A stretch of DNA of 64,000 nt from Chryseobacterium sp. ISL-80 (GCA_018613055.1 JAGGQZ010000013.1:1-64000), one strand, 5' to 3'; shown: positions 52,952 to 62,920, counted from the stretch's first letter. Numbers and translations: made by a program. The notes: generated from the letters alone by a model not told the origin.

Positions 52952-54367
52952 ATGAGCGGGGAAAAGGATTTAGAGCAGATAAAAAGAGAAGCAGCCGAAA
53001 AGGCGAAGGAGCTTGCAAAGCAGCGTCAGGCTGCCAAACAAGCAGGGGAAGGAAATGACCCGAAAGAGGTTGCCGACAAAGTCGCAGAACCTGAAGTGAA
53101 GGAAACCGAAGCAAAAGCGGAAGCACCTGCAGGTGACGATGCCGAGCTTGCGAAAAAGAAAGCCGCAGCCGCAGCAAAAGCAAAGGCAGCTGCACTCGCG
53201 AAAATGAAAGCGAAAGAGCAATCTGGGGAAGCTCCAGACGCGAAAGAAGAGGTTTCGGCTCCGGTCGAAGGACAGGATGCTGATCTGGCGAAGAAGAAAG
53301 CTGCAGCAGCCGCGAAAGCAAAGGCAGCCGCTCTCGCAAAGATGAAAGCGACTGGCCAGACAGAGGAAAACGCCGAAGCTCCAGCAGCAACTGAAACTCC
53401 AGCAGCAACTGAAACTCCAGCAGCAGCGGACGCTTCAGCTGGAGACGACGATGACCTTGCGAAAAAGAAAGCCGCAGCCGTAGCGAAAGCAAAGGCAGCA
53501 GCGGCAGCAAAAAGGAAAGCGCAGGCAGAAGCAGCCGGAGAAGCAGATGCTCCAGCAGGCGATGACGATGACCTGGCGAAAAAGAAAGCCGCAGCCGTAG
53601 CGAAGGCAAAGGCAGCAGCGGCAGCAAAAAGGAAAGCACAGGAGGCAGCTGGAGGAGCAGACGCTTCAGCAGGTGACGATGATCTGGCGAAGAAAAAAGC
53701 CGCAGCTGTAGCGAAAGCAAAGGCGGCCGCAGCAGCAAAGGCAAAAGCAGCAGGCGGAGGATCAGCGGACGACGAGAAAGCGAAAGCGATTGCCGCAGCC
53801 AAGGCAAAAGCCGCAGCAGCAGCGAAGGCGAAGTCAGCAGCTGGCGCGAAAGCAGGAGCAGAAGAGCCTGTCGAAGAGAAGAAGCCATCTCCAAACCAGC
53901 CTTACCTTGATAAATATGTAAAAGCAATCACTGACAATCTTGGCGATGAAATTTTGGAAGATTCGTATATTAACCCTCTTTCAAAGGATGTGCCAACGCT
54001 TGTCGCAAAGAAAGAATCCTATTATCGCCTGGCTGAATTCCTGAAGTACAATGAACTGCTTGGATTCGATTATCTGTCAGAGCTGCACGGAACGGATTTC
54101 CAGACACATATGGAAGTGTATGTTCACTTGTACTCATACAAGAACAGACAGTCAGTTGCGCTAAAAGTAAAACTTGATCGTGATCAGCCGGCCATCGAGT
54201 CATTGGCGAACCTGTGGGCAGGTGCGAACTGGCCAGAGTGTGAAGCCTACGACCTGCTTGGCATCAAATTCGAAGGCCATCCTGACCTCCATCGCATCAT
54301 GCTTGGTGAAGACTGGGTAGGCCACCCGTTAAGAAAAGACTATGAACCGTATGATGTGGAGGTGTAG
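52952..54367 (+). CDS. nuoC: complex I subunit C with long Ala/Lys-repeat N-terminal extension
   Basis: A 471-residue protein. Residues about 310-471 are the normal NuoC (30-kDa) domain, with the signature ECEAYDLLGIKFEGHP and DWVGHPLRKDYEP. The first 305 residues are an unusual low-complexity extension of repeats built from an acidic, Pro-containing linker (AGDDDD) followed by LAKKKAAA-x-AKAKAAA-x-AK-x-KA; five to six units are seen. The repeats are strongly basic and would form charged helices. Standard bacterial NuoC is about 150-230 residues, so this is more than double. Both strands stay open through this repetitive DNA, which creates long false ORFs on the minus strand. Confidence 0.93.
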   Translation: MSGEKDLEQIKREAAEKAKELAKQRQAAKQAGEGNDPKEVADKVAEPEVKETEAKAEAPAGDDAELAKKKAAAAAKAKAAALAKMKAKEQSGEAPDAKEEVSAPVEGQDADLAKKKAAAAAKAKAAALAKMKATGQTEENAEAPAATETPAATETPAAADASAGDDDDLAKKKAAAVAKAKAAAAAKRKAQAEAAGEADAPAGDDDDLAKKKAAAVAKAKAAAAAKRKAQEAAGGADASAGDDDLAKKKAAAVAKAKAAAAAKAKAAGGGSADDEKAKAIAAAKAKAAAAAKAKSAAGAKAGAEEPVEEKKPSPNQPYLDKYVKAITDNLGDEILEDSYINPLSKDVPTLVAKKESYYRLAEFLKYNELLGFDYLSELHGTDFQTHMEVYVHLYSYKNRQSVALKVKLDRDQPAIESLANLWAGANWPECEAYDLLGIKFEGHPDLHRIMLGEDWVGHPLRKDYEPYDVEV

Positions 54368-54370
54368 CCC

Positions 54371-55471
54371 GTGATACGCACAGAAGAAATGCTCTTGAAC
54401 GTGGGCCCGCAGCACCCTAGTACACACGGTGTGTTCCGCCTCGTTCTTAAAATCGACGGGGAAATCATTGTAGAAGCGAAGCCGGTAATCGGCTACCTGC
54501 ACCGCGGCACTGAAAAGCTGGCGGAAAATCTGCAATATACCCAGATCATCCCGTACACAGACAGAATGGACTATGTATCAGCGATGACGAATAACTATGT
54601 CATCGTCCATGCTGTCGAAACGATGATGGGCGTCCAGATTCCGGAACGCGCCGAGTATTTAAGGGTACTTGCAATGGAGTTGAACAGGGTTGCCAGCCAC
54701 CTGCTGTGGTGGGGAACATTCATCCTCGACTTCGGTGCGACAAGCCCATTGCTTTACGCATTCCGTGACCGGGAGATGATCCTGAATTTGCTGAATGAAC
54801 TGTCTGGTGCTCGTCTGACGTTCAACTACATGCGTGTAGGCGGCGTCAAATGGGATGCTCCGGAAGGCTGGATTGAAAAGGTAGCGGAATTCGTGCCATA
54901 CCTGAGGGAACAGCTGAAGGGTTATCACCAGCTTGTATCAGGGAATGAAATCTTCCTGAACCGTACGAAGAATATTGGTACATATACAAAGGAAGACGCA
55001 ATCAATTATTCATTGAGCGGCCCGAACCTTCGTTCAACCGGCGTCAAGTGGGATTTGCGCAAGGATGAGCCGTATTCAATCTATGACCGTTTCGATTTCG
55101 ACGTTGTCACTCGTGACGAAGGCGATGCGCTTGCCCGTTACTATGTAAGAATGGGCGAAATCGAAGAATCACTGAAAATCATTGAACAGGCTGTGCAGCA
55201 ATTCCCGAAAGAGGGAGAAATCATGGCCAAGGTTCCAAAGATCATCAAGGCTCCAAAAGGGGAAGCGTTTGTCCGGATCGAAGGCTCCCGAGGCGAAATC
55301 GGCTGCTATATTTCCAGCGATGGCAAAAAAGAGCCGTACCGCCTCAAGTTCAGAAGGCCTAGCTTCTATAATCTGCAAATCCTCCCTAAACTGCTCGAAG
55401 GTGAAAGCATCTCAAATCTGATTGCAATTTTAGGAGCGGTTGATATCGTTCTTGGGGAGGTAGACGGATAA
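54371..55471 (+). CDS. nuoD: complex I subunit D
   Basis: A 366-residue 49-kDa-type subunit forming the quinone cavity with NuoB. The motif LNVGPQHPSTHGVFRLVLKI contains the conserved His and the later GARLTFNYMRVGGV and EGDALARYYVR regions are typical. Starts with GTG 54371; GGAGGTG is 6 bases upstream. Ends with TAATG overlap into nuoH. The C-terminal RxxPSFYNLQ and DIVLGEVD (invariant Asp) are present. Confidence 0.96.
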   Translation: MIRTEEMLLNVGPQHPSTHGVFRLVLKIDGEIIVEAKPVIGYLHRGTEKLAENLQYTQIIPYTDRMDYVSAMTNNYVIVHAVETMMGVQIPERAEYLRVLAMELNRVASHLLWWGTFILDFGATSPLLYAFRDREMILNLLNELSGARLTFNYMRVGGVKWDAPEGWIEKVAEFVPYLREQLKGYHQLVSGNEIFLNRTKNIGTYTKEDAINYSLSGPNLRSTGVKWDLRKDEPYSIYDRFDFDVVTRDEGDALARYYVRMGEIEESLKIIEQAVQQFPKEGEIMAKVPKIIKAPKGEAFVRIEGSRGEIGCYISSDGKKEPYRLKFRRPSFYNLQILPKLLEGESISNLIAILGAVDIVLGEVDG

Positions 55472-56484
55472 TGGTTCAGGAGCTACTAGAATCCAGTGCT
55501 GGCCTTATGAATTTCAGCATCTTCTTCATCCTGGCTGTCGTCCTCTTGTTCGTAATCCTTGGATTCGTAACAATGGCGATTCTGGCAGAGAGGAAAGTGC
55601 TCGGATTTATGCAGGGCCGTTATGGTCCAGCTCATGTCGGCGGTAAGTGGGGGCTGTTGCAATCCGTAGCCGACGTCGTAAAGCTTCTTGTAAAAGAAGA
55701 CTTAATTCCAAAAGCAGCGGATAAGCCGCTGTTCATCATCGCACCGGTCATCGCGTTCGCGCCGTCCTTCATGGTCATGGCGACAATCCCGCTGACAGAT
55801 AAATTGCAATTTGCCGACCTGAATGTCGGATTTCTGTATTATATCGCGATTTCAGGCCTGACGATCGTCGGGATGCTGATGGCAGGCTGGGCATCCAACA
55901 ATAAATACTCACTGCTTGGCGGTATGCGTGCCGCGGCCCAGATGATTTCCTACGAAATCCCGCTGGTCATGAGCGTTTTGGGGATTGTCCTGCTATCAGG
56001 AAGCCTTAACCTGAATGAGATCGTTGAAACACAGCAGCACAACGGCTGGTTCATCCTGTGGCAGCCGATCGCGTTCATCGTGTTCTTCATTGCCGCTACC
56101 GCAGAACTGAACAGGGTGCCATTCGACCTTGCCGAGGCGGAGAACGAGCTTGTTGCCGGTTTCCACACAGAGTATTCCGGATTCCGCTGGGCGATGTTCA
56201 TGCTGGCTGAATATGTGTATATGTTCGCAATGTCTGCTTTGATCACTGTATTATTCCTTGGAGGCTGGCTGCCGCTGCCGTTCCTTGGCTTCATCCCTGG
56301 AGCTGTATGGTTCGCGCTCAAGTTCAGCTTAGTGGTTTATATCCTCATCTGGTTCCGTGCGACGTTCCCGCGTATCCGCGCAGACCAATTGATGGAGTTC
56401 GCCTGGAAAGTGCTTTTGCCGGTTGCACTGGCAAACATCTTCCTGTCGGCATTGATCAAAGAACTTTTCACTAATTTTTTCTAA
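55471..56484 (+). CDS. nuoH: complex I subunit H
   Basis: A 337-residue membrane subunit with eight helices that forms the entry of the quinone channel. Conserved: ERKVLGFMQGRYGPAHVG, the acidic loop DLAEAENELVAGFHTEYSG and RATFPRIRADQLMEFAWK. It overlaps the nuoD stop by one base. Charged residues of the E-channel appear intact. Confidence 0.96.
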   Translation: MVQELLESSAGLMNFSIFFILAVVLLFVILGFVTMAILAERKVLGFMQGRYGPAHVGGKWGLLQSVADVVKLLVKEDLIPKAADKPLFIIAPVIAFAPSFMVMATIPLTDKLQFADLNVGFLYYIAISGLTIVGMLMAGWASNNKYSLLGGMRAAAQMISYEIPLVMSVLGIVLLSGSLNLNEIVETQQHNGWFILWQPIAFIVFFIAATAELNRVPFDLAEAENELVAGFHTEYSGFRWAMFMLAEYVYMFAMSALITVLFLGGWLPLPFLGFIPGAVWFALKFSLVVYILIWFRATFPRIRADQLMEFAWKVLLPVALANIFLSALIKELFTNFF

Positions 56485-56532
56485 AATAGGAATGGAAGCA
56501 GCATGGCTTCCTGCATTAAAGGGGTGAATTAC

Positions 56533-56952
56533 GTGCTAGGATGGACTAAAGGATTAGCTTATACCCTTAAACAATTGACTCGCGAAAAGGTGACTTACGA
56601 TTATCCGAACGAACCGATTCCGCTTCCTGACAGGTTCCGCGGGATCCAGAAGTTTTATCCTGAAAAATGCATCGTCTGCAACCAGTGTGCCAATATTTGC
56701 CCGACAGATTGCATTAACTTGACTGGTAAAAAGCATCCTGATCCAACGAAAAAAGGCAAAATCATTGATACGTATGATATCAACTTCGAACTTTGCATCC
56801 TCTGTGACCTATGCACAGAAGTGTGCCCGACAGAAGCGATCATCATGACGAATAACTTTGAACTTGCAGAATACAGCCGGGATGACTTATTCAAGAACCT
56901 GGAATGGCTGGACGAAAATGATGAGAATATACGGAAGGTGAATAAAGCATGA
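56533..56952 (+). CDS. nuoI: complex I subunit I (2x[4Fe-4S] ferredoxin-like)
   Basis: A 139-residue iron-sulfur subunit with two 4Fe-4S motifs, CIVCNQCANICP from C46 and CILCDLCTEVCP, both complete. The N-terminus is an amphipathic helix. GTG 56533 is chosen: GGGGTGA is 5 bases upstream, while ATG 56503 lacks a ribosome site. In an enzyme without NuoEFG this subunit is the likely docking point for a ferredoxin or another donor. Overlaps nuoJ by 4 bases. Confidence 0.95.
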   Translation: MLGWTKGLAYTLKQLTREKVTYDYPNEPIPLPDRFRGIQKFYPEKCIVCNQCANICPTDCINLTGKKHPDPTKKGKIIDTYDINFELCILCDLCTEVCPTEAIIMTNNFELAEYSRDDLFKNLEWLDENDENIRKVNKA

Positions 56953-57473
56953 CGTTAACAGGCGAATTCTTTGCGTTTATGTCACTTGCTTTAGTGGCGG
57001 TAATCGGCGGCGTGCTTTTATTGAACCTCACCAAGGTCATCCACATGGTCGTAGCGCTGGTCTTTACATTCGTCAGTATTGCAGGTATTTATGTGCTCTT
57101 GTCCGCTGAATTCCTGGCGGTCATCCAAGTCATGATCTACTCCGGCGCCATCACAATCATGATGCTGTTCGGAATCATGCTCACCCGCCACCATGGCGAT
57201 GAAGAGGAGCCAAAGGGCGGAAGATTGCGCAAGCTTGTGTTGCTGCTTGGTGTCCTTGGATTTGGCGCAGCAGTCTATTTCGGAATCTACGATCTGGATT
57301 TTGAAGCATTGCCGAATACTCTGCACGAAAACAACACAGAACAAATCGGGGTTGCACTTTACTCGCATTACATCATCCCATTTGAACTGACATCCGTGAT
57401 CCTGCTCGCTGCGCTTGTCGGCGCAATTGTACTCGCGCGCAAGGATGACGATAAGGAGGGTGATCAGGAATGA
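56949..57473 (+). CDS. nuoJ: complex I subunit J
   Basis: A 174-residue membrane subunit with five helices. The third helix, [24 protein letters not shown], holds the conserved pi-bulge Tyr-Ser-Gly region important for coupling. The C-terminal tail is charged. Overlaps both nuoI and nuoK by 4 bases, indicating tight translational coupling. Confidence 0.95.
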   Translation: MTLTGEFFAFMSLALVAVIGGVLLLNLTKVIHMVVALVFTFVSIAGIYVLLSAEFLAVIQVMIYSGAITIMMLFGIMLTRHHGDEEEPKGGRLRKLVLLLGVLGFGAAVYFGIYDLDFEALPNTLHENNTEQIGVALYSHYIIPFELTSVILLAALVGAIVLARKDDDKEGDQE

Positions 57474-57784
57474 GTTCTGTTCCGGTTTCAGCCTATCTGG
57501 CGCTTGCGCTTATTATTTTCTGCATCGGACTTTACGGTGCCCTGACAAAAAAGAACACAGTCATTGTATTGATTTCAATCGAACTGATGCTGAATGCGGT
57601 CAATATCAATCTCGTAACCTTCAGCAAATATGGAGCGGCTCCATCGATCACCGGCCAGGTGTTCGCGCTGTTCTCCATCGCGGTGGCAGCTGCTGAAGTA
57701 GCGGTTGGACTGGCGATCCTGATTTCGCTTTACCGCAACCGCAGAAGTGTTAATATCGATGAAATGAATGAGTTGAAAAATTAA
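57470..57784 (+). CDS. nuoK: complex I subunit K
   Basis: A 104-residue subunit with three helices, related to MrpC of sodium/proton antiporters. The two conserved Glu residues lie in [15 protein letters not shown] and [12 protein letters not shown] 142-base gap with a small GC hairpin (57846-57860) follows before nuoL, the only break in an otherwise overlapping or adjacent gene set. Confidence 0.95.
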   Translation: MSSVPVSAYLALALIIFCIGLYGALTKKNTVIVLISIELMLNAVNINLVTFSKYGAAPSITGQVFALFSIAVAAAEVAVGLAILISLYRNRRSVNIDEMNELKN

Positions 57785-57845
57785 TGGAACCTTTCATAAG
57801 CGGCAACGGCCGTGTTAATCAGAAGATTTTTAGTAGCTGGACTGC

Positions 57846-57860
57846 CCCGCATGATGCGGG
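57846..57860 (+). other. GC hairpin in the nuoK-nuoL gap
   Basis: CCCGC and GCGGG flank ATGAT (57846-57860); the surrounding GC-rich sequence may extend the stem. No T-run follows. It is the only intercistronic structure seen in the nuo operon. Confidence 0.4.
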
Positions 57861-57926
57861 CCTCAATCTGACGGGCGTACACATGATAGATCACGCGCGC
57901 GTTCAAAAAAGGGGATTGTGATATTA

Positions 57927-59789
57927 ATGGAGAATGCTTGGCTCATTCCGCTGTTCCCGCTTGTATCCTTTCTATTCCTTCTGCTGTTCGGAAAAAAGCT
58001 TAAAGAAGCGAGCGCATTCGTCGGTATTCTTGCGACGCTAGCTTCACTTGTCTACTCCATCCTCGTGCTCCTTGAGCGCCTGGAGAGCCCGACACATAAA
58101 GCTGAAGCCGTTTGGCTCACAATTGGGAATCTGGAACTTACTGCGGGTTTTGAAGTAAATCAATTAAACGCATTGATGCTGGTAATCGTATCTCTTGTCA
58201 GCTTCCTTGTACATACCTACTCAAAAGGATATATGCATGGTGATGAGCGATTCCCGGTTTTCTATGCTTATCTTGGACTCTTTACTTTTGCAATGCTTGG
58301 TCTCGTCATCTCGCCGAACCTTTTGCAGACTTATATTTTCTGGGAATTGGTCGGTGTCGGTTCATTCCTGTTGATTGGATTTTACTTTTACAAGGAAAGC
58401 GCCAAAGCGGCTGCAAAGAAAGCCTTCATCATGACCCGTATCGGGGATGTCGGACTTTTGATCGGAATGATTCTTTTATTCTGGCAAACTGGAAGCTTCG
58501 AATATGATGAAATTTTTGCGGCAGTAGAAGAAGGCGCGATTTCCGGAACGATGATTACCTTGACTGCGATCCTGATTTTCATCGGGGCAGTTGGTAAATC
58601 AGGTCAGTTCCCGCTGCACACATGGCTTCCAGACGCGATGGAAGGTCCGACGCCAGTTTCTGCGTTGATCCACGCAGCGACAATGGTTGCGGCTGGTGTG
58701 TATTTGGTCGCTTCACTGTTCCCGCTGTTCAACGCGAGTGAAACAGCGATGCTGACGGTAGCGATCATCGGAGCGTTCACAGCGATTTTTGCGGCAACGA
58801 TCGGCCTTGTCCAGACTGACATCAAACGAGTGCTTGCGTTCTCGACTGTCAGCCAGCTTGGCTACATGATGCTCGCATTGGGATCTGCCGGTTATGTGGC
58901 CGGAGTATTCCACTTGATGACCCACGCTTTCTTTAAAGCGTTGTTATTCCTTGCAGCAGGTAGCGTCATCCATGCTGTACATACTCAGGATATTGAAAAA
59001 ATGGGCGGGCTATGGAAAAAGCTGTCCTTCACTGGACCTTTGTTCCTGATCGGAACGCTGGCCATCAGCGGTGTTCCATTGTTCTCAGGCTTTTTCAGTA
59101 AAGATGAAATTTTGATCGCTGCATGGGCACATGGCAATTACATTCTGTTCTGGCTGGCGGTGATTGCGGCATTTTTTACAGCATTCTACATGTTCCGCCT
59201 GTTCTTCATGGTCTTCACTGGTGAAGCGCGCAGCGACATGAAGAATGTCCATGAATCACCATCCGTCATGACGATGCCGATGGTTATCCTCGCAGTACTG
59301 GCAGTCATTGCCGGTTATGTGAATACACCTTGGTTCGGCACTTTCCTTGGTGACTGGCTTGTCGAAGGCAACGAAGCACTCGGACATGGCCATATCGAAG
59401 GACCTGGCTGGATCATGATTGTTGCCACGCTTGTCTCCTTGCTCGGCATCCTGCTTGCATGGATGATGTACAGCAAGAAGTCGATTTCCCGTGACTGGCT
59501 GTCCAGCAGGGCGCCAATTGCCTATGGCATTGTGAAAAATAAGTACTATATCGATGAAATTTACAATCAAAGCATCGTGTTTGGCGTAAAGGCAATCAGC
59601 TTGTTCTTGCGTTTCATCGAGCTCTTCCTTGTTGAGGGACTCGTGAAGCTGACAACGGCGACTGTCCAGGGCCTTGGTAAAGCCGGTGCGAAAATCCAGA
59701 ACGGCCAGGTACAGACTTACGGCACAATCGCCTTCGTCGGCCTTGCAGTCCTGATTGTCATCTATGCGTTAACAGGGGGGTATTTATAA
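57927..59789 (+). CDS. nuoL: complex I subunit L
   Basis: A 620-residue antiporter-like membrane subunit, furthest from the peripheral arm, with 14 or more helices plus the lateral helix. Conserved proton-path residues: Glu in FWELVGVGSFLLIGFY, Lys in FIGAVGKSGQFPLHTWLPDAMEGPTPVSALIHAATM, and the later Lys-containing helix KRVLAFSTVSQLGYM. ATG 57927 is taken as start; the ribosome site AAAAGGGGA is 11 bases away, a long spacing, so GTG 57918 cannot be excluded. Confidence 0.95.
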   Translation: MENAWLIPLFPLVSFLFLLLFGKKLKEASAFVGILATLASLVYSILVLLERLESPTHKAEAVWLTIGNLELTAGFEVNQLNALMLVIVSLVSFLVHTYSKGYMHGDERFPVFYAYLGLFTFAMLGLVISPNLLQTYIFWELVGVGSFLLIGFYFYKESAKAAAKKAFIMTRIGDVGLLIGMILLFWQTGSFEYDEIFAAVEEGAISGTMITLTAILIFIGAVGKSGQFPLHTWLPDAMEGPTPVSALIHAATMVAAGVYLVASLFPLFNASETAMLTVAIIGAFTAIFAATIGLVQTDIKRVLAFSTVSQLGYMMLALGSAGYVAGVFHLMTHAFFKALLFLAAGSVIHAVHTQDIEKMGGLWKKLSFTGPLFLIGTLAISGVPLFSGFFSKDEILIAAWAHGNYILFWLAVIAAFFTAFYMFRLFFMVFTGEARSDMKNVHESPSVMTMPMVILAVLAVIAGYVNTPWFGTFLGDWLVEGNEALGHGHIEGPGWIMIVATLVSLLGILLAWMMYSKKSISRDWLSSRAPIAYGIVKNKYYIDEIYNQSIVFGVKAISLFLRFIELFLVEGLVKLTTATVQGLGKAGAKIQNGQVQTYGTIAFVGLAVLIVIYALTGGYL

Positions 59790-61309
59790 TGGATTTCAAC
59801 TATTTTCTTACCTTGCTGGTATTCTCCCCTTTACTAGGAATCCTGCTTTTGGTCTTCATGCCAAAAGCGAACGAATCAGGCATTAAAATGCTTGGCGTAT
59901 TGGCAACACTGCCATCTTTGATCCTTGCGCTGATCGCATACTTTTCGTATCGCGGCGGCAGCGATCTCGCTGGCTTTTCAGAAAAGTTCCGCTGGATTCA
60001 ATTCGGCGGGCAGGGTGCCGAGCAGCAGGGCATGTTTTCAGTCAACTACGAACTCGGCATTGATGGGTTCGGTTTGATCATGGTGGTACTGACAGCGGTG
60101 ATCGCGACGCTTGCGGCAATCGCATCCTTCCATATCAAAAAAGAATGGAAAGGCTATTACATGCTGTTCCTGCTTCTCGAAATCGGGATGCTTGGAGTCT
60201 TCACATCGCAAAACTTGATCCTGTTCTTCCTGTTCTTTGAAATCACCTTGATCCCGATGTTCTTCCTGATTGGGAAATGGGGCTATTACGAAAAAGAAAA
60301 GGCTGCCTACAGCTTCTTGATTTATAACGGCCTTGGCTCAGCGATCCTGCTGATTGTCATCATGGTATTGTTCTCAAGAACAGGCACGTCAAATATCGAA
60401 ATGCTGAAAGTCATGATGAACACAGACAATGCGCCGCTGTTCGCGCCTGTGTCTGAGTCCTTGAAGATGGGATTATTGATTGCCCTGCTTGTCGCTTTCG
60501 GTGTCAAGCTGCCAATCTTCCCGCTGCACAGCTGGATGCTGCGCGTCCACGTTGAAGCACCGCCATCGATCGTCATGATCCACTCAGGGATCCTGCTGAA
60601 GATCGGGGCATTCGGTTTAATCCGCTTCGGGATGGGCATTTTCCCTGAACAGTTCGTAGAATTAGCCGGACTGCTTGCAGTACTCGGTGTGATTAACCTG
60701 CTTTACGGAGCGTTCCTTGCTTTTATCCAGACAGATTTCAAAATGGTCCTTGCTTACTCTTCTATTTCCCATATGGGGATCGTTTTAATCGGACTTGGAG
60801 CATTAAATGAGGCAGGAATACAAGGTGCTATTTTCCAGGTCGTATCTCACGGTCTGATTTCAGCACTACTGTTCTTCCTTGTCGGTGTACTTTATGAACG
60901 CACACACACAACCACACTTGCCAATCTTGGCGGTATGGCAAAAGGAATGCCGCTTGCTGCAGGATTCCTGCTTGCAGGTGCGATGGCTTCACTTGGACTG
61001 CCTGGCATGTCAGGCTTCGTCAGCGAATTCATGGCATTCCTCGGTTTGTTCGAAGAGATGCCAGTCCTGGCTGCAGTCGGTACACTAGGCATCATCATGA
61101 CGGCGGTTTACCTGCTGCGAGCAGTGCTGGCCATCACGTATGGCAAAGCAGAACGTGAATTTGTCGGCGTAACCGACATCCGTTCATTCGAATGGGCACC
61201 GGTGCTGGTGCTTGTCGGCTTGATCGTCCTGATTGGTGTATATCCGGCCGTTCTTAGTGAACCGCTTCAGGCAACATTAGAGACTATCTTGATGGGAATA
61301 GGGGGGTGA
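59789..61309 (+). CDS. nuoM: complex I subunit M
   Basis: A 506-residue antiporter-like subunit. Glu in FFEITLIPMFFLIGKWG, Lys in GVKLPIFPLHSWMLRVHVEAPPS and Lys in DFKMVLAYSSISHMG form the charged path expected for proton pumping. ATG overlaps the nuoL stop by one base (TAATG). About 14 helices. Confidence 0.96.
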   Translation: MDFNYFLTLLVFSPLLGILLLVFMPKANESGIKMLGVLATLPSLILALIAYFSYRGGSDLAGFSEKFRWIQFGGQGAEQQGMFSVNYELGIDGFGLIMVVLTAVIATLAAIASFHIKKEWKGYYMLFLLLEIGMLGVFTSQNLILFFLFFEITLIPMFFLIGKWGYYEKEKAAYSFLIYNGLGSAILLIVIMVLFSRTGTSNIEMLKVMMNTDNAPLFAPVSESLKMGLLIALLVAFGVKLPIFPLHSWMLRVHVEAPPSIVMIHSGILLKIGAFGLIRFGMGIFPEQFVELAGLLAVLGVINLLYGAFLAFIQTDFKMVLAYSSISHMGIVLIGLGALNEAGIQGAIFQVVSHGLISALLFFLVGVLYERTHTTTLANLGGMAKGMPLAAGFLLAGAMASLGLPGMSGFVSEFMAFLGLFEEMPVLAAVGTLGIIMTAVYLLRAVLAITYGKAEREFVGVTDIRSFEWAPVLVLVGLIVLIGVYPAVLSEPLQATLETILMGIGG

Positions 61310-61315
61310 TGAAGG

Positions 61316-62836
61316 ATGGATCTAGATACACTTCTATCATTTGATTGGGGAACGATGGCTCCGGAATTCATCCTCCTCGGTTTTATTGCACTTTTATCAG
61401 TCGCTGATTTATTCATGCCAAAGCATGTCGACCGGAAGATCCTTGGCTGGGTTGGTTTTGCTGGGGTAGTAATGGCGCTGGTTTCACTGGTAACTTTGAT
61501 AGGTACCGAGACAACATCAATTTTATACGATACATTCAGGCTTGATTCATTCGCTATCGCATTCAAGCTGCTCCTCCTTCTTGGAGCGGCGCTTGTCATG
61601 CTGTTGGCGATTGACTTCAGAGCAAATGATGGGCTTGAGGATTACAAAGGTGAGTTCTACTACCTGTTCCTCACTGCCTTGCTTGGAACGATGTTCATGG
61701 CATCAAGCGGCGACTTGATCACATTGTTCGTCGGCCTTGAATTGCTGTCCATTCCGTCCTACATCCTTGCAGGTATGCGCAAACGCAACCTGAGATCGAA
61801 TGAATCCGCGATGAAATACGTCCTGAACGGCGGCATTTCATCTGCCATCACTTTGTTCGGTATGAGCTATGTGTTCGGGATTGCAGGCACAACGAATTTA
61901 AAAGGAATCGCCCAGGTTTTCAATGGCTTGAGTGACCCTCAGCATATTTACATTCTTGGACTGGCATTCTTCATGATTTTTGTCGGCCTGTCCTTCAAGC
62001 TGGCATCTGCTCCATTCCATATGTGGGCACCTGACGTGTACGAAGGAGCACCAACTCCAGTGACGGCGTTCCTGAGCGTCGTCTCCAAAACAGCTGGCTT
62101 TGTCATCATCCTGCGCATCCTGCTATCGATCTTCGGATACGTACCGGTCGCACAGGAAGACGGCCAGCCAATTCCGCTGCTGTTCGCAGTACAGGATTAC
62201 ATTGCATTCCTTGCGGGAGCCACGATGATTATTGGTAACGTCATTGCCTTAAGGCAGCGTAACATCAAGCGCATGTTCGCGTATTCAAGTATCGCACATG
62301 CCGGTTACATCCTTGTCGCGCTGACAGCCATGTCATTCGTGACCTTCGATGCCATCTGGTTCTATCTGCTGGCATACGTGTTAATGAACCTGGGTGCGTT
62401 CGCGGTGATCCAGGTGATCACAGCAAAAACCGGCTCAGAAGATATCAGCCATTTTGCCGGACTTTACCGCCGCTCGCCATTACTGGCAGTCGGAATGGGA
62501 ATCTTCATCCTGTCACTCGCAGGAATTCCTGGTACAGCAGGCTTCATTGGTAAACTGAACATCTTCATGGGAGCCTTGATGGTTGACCAGGCACATTACG
62601 TTCTCGTTTCAATCATGATCGCAACAACCGTCATCTCCTATTTCTACTACTTCGGAGTCATGACACAAATGTTCTTCCGCCCGGCAGCAAGTGATGAAAA
62701 AATCAAGCTGCCAGCAGGAACAATTGTCGTCATCCTGGTAGCAGTAATCGGAACAATCCTGTTCGGAGTCATGCCAAACCTGGCCATCGACTTCATGCAA
62801 AATAACTTCAACCAGTTTGGAGACTTTATGAGATAA
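61316..62836 (+). CDS. nuoN: complex I subunit N
   Basis: A 506-residue antiporter-like subunit beside NuoK/A. Conserved parts: FVGLELLSIPSYILAGM with Glu, FKLASAPFHMWAPDVYEGAPTPVTAFLSV with Lys, and NIKRMFAYSSIAHAGY. The last gene of the operon, 6 bases after nuoM; GGGGGGTGATGAAGG is the ribosome site. Followed by an intrinsic terminator at 62890. With NuoL and NuoM it provides the three antiporter-like pumps, so the membrane arm is complete. Confidence 0.96.
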   Translation: MDLDTLLSFDWGTMAPEFILLGFIALLSVADLFMPKHVDRKILGWVGFAGVVMALVSLVTLIGTETTSILYDTFRLDSFAIAFKLLLLLGAALVMLLAIDFRANDGLEDYKGEFYYLFLTALLGTMFMASSGDLITLFVGLELLSIPSYILAGMRKRNLRSNESAMKYVLNGGISSAITLFGMSYVFGIAGTTNLKGIAQVFNGLSDPQHIYILGLAFFMIFVGLSFKLASAPFHMWAPDVYEGAPTPVTAFLSVVSKTAGFVIILRILLSIFGYVPVAQEDGQPIPLLFAVQDYIAFLAGATMIIGNVIALRQRNIKRMFAYSSIAHAGYILVALTAMSFVTFDAIWFYLLAYVLMNLGAFAVIQVITAKTGSEDISHFAGLYRRSPLLAVGMGIFILSLAGIPGTAGFIGKLNIFMGALMVDQAHYVLVSIMIATTVISYFYYFGVMTQMFFRPAASDEKIKLPAGTIVVILVAVIGTILFGVMPNLAIDFMQNNFNQFGDFMR

Positions 62837-62889
62837 AATGAATCGGTTTTGGGGAAAATCCATTCATGGAAACAAAGGGGTAAATTCAG

Positions 62890-62920
62890 CTGGCCTGCAA
62901 TTTTGCGGGCCGGTTTTTTT
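62890..62920 (+). terminator. nuo operon terminator
   Basis: CTGGCCTGC and GCGGGCCGG (two wobbles) form a 9-bp stem, then TTTTTTT. Confidence 0.85.

Noticed and set aside
52890-53927. Long minus-strand ORFs opposite nuoC (345 and 258 residues)
   Set aside because: They are shadows of the Ala/Lys-repeat DNA, giving Leu/Ser- or Ala/Phe-rich nonsense, with no ribosome site, and nuoC has clear homology at its C-terminus.
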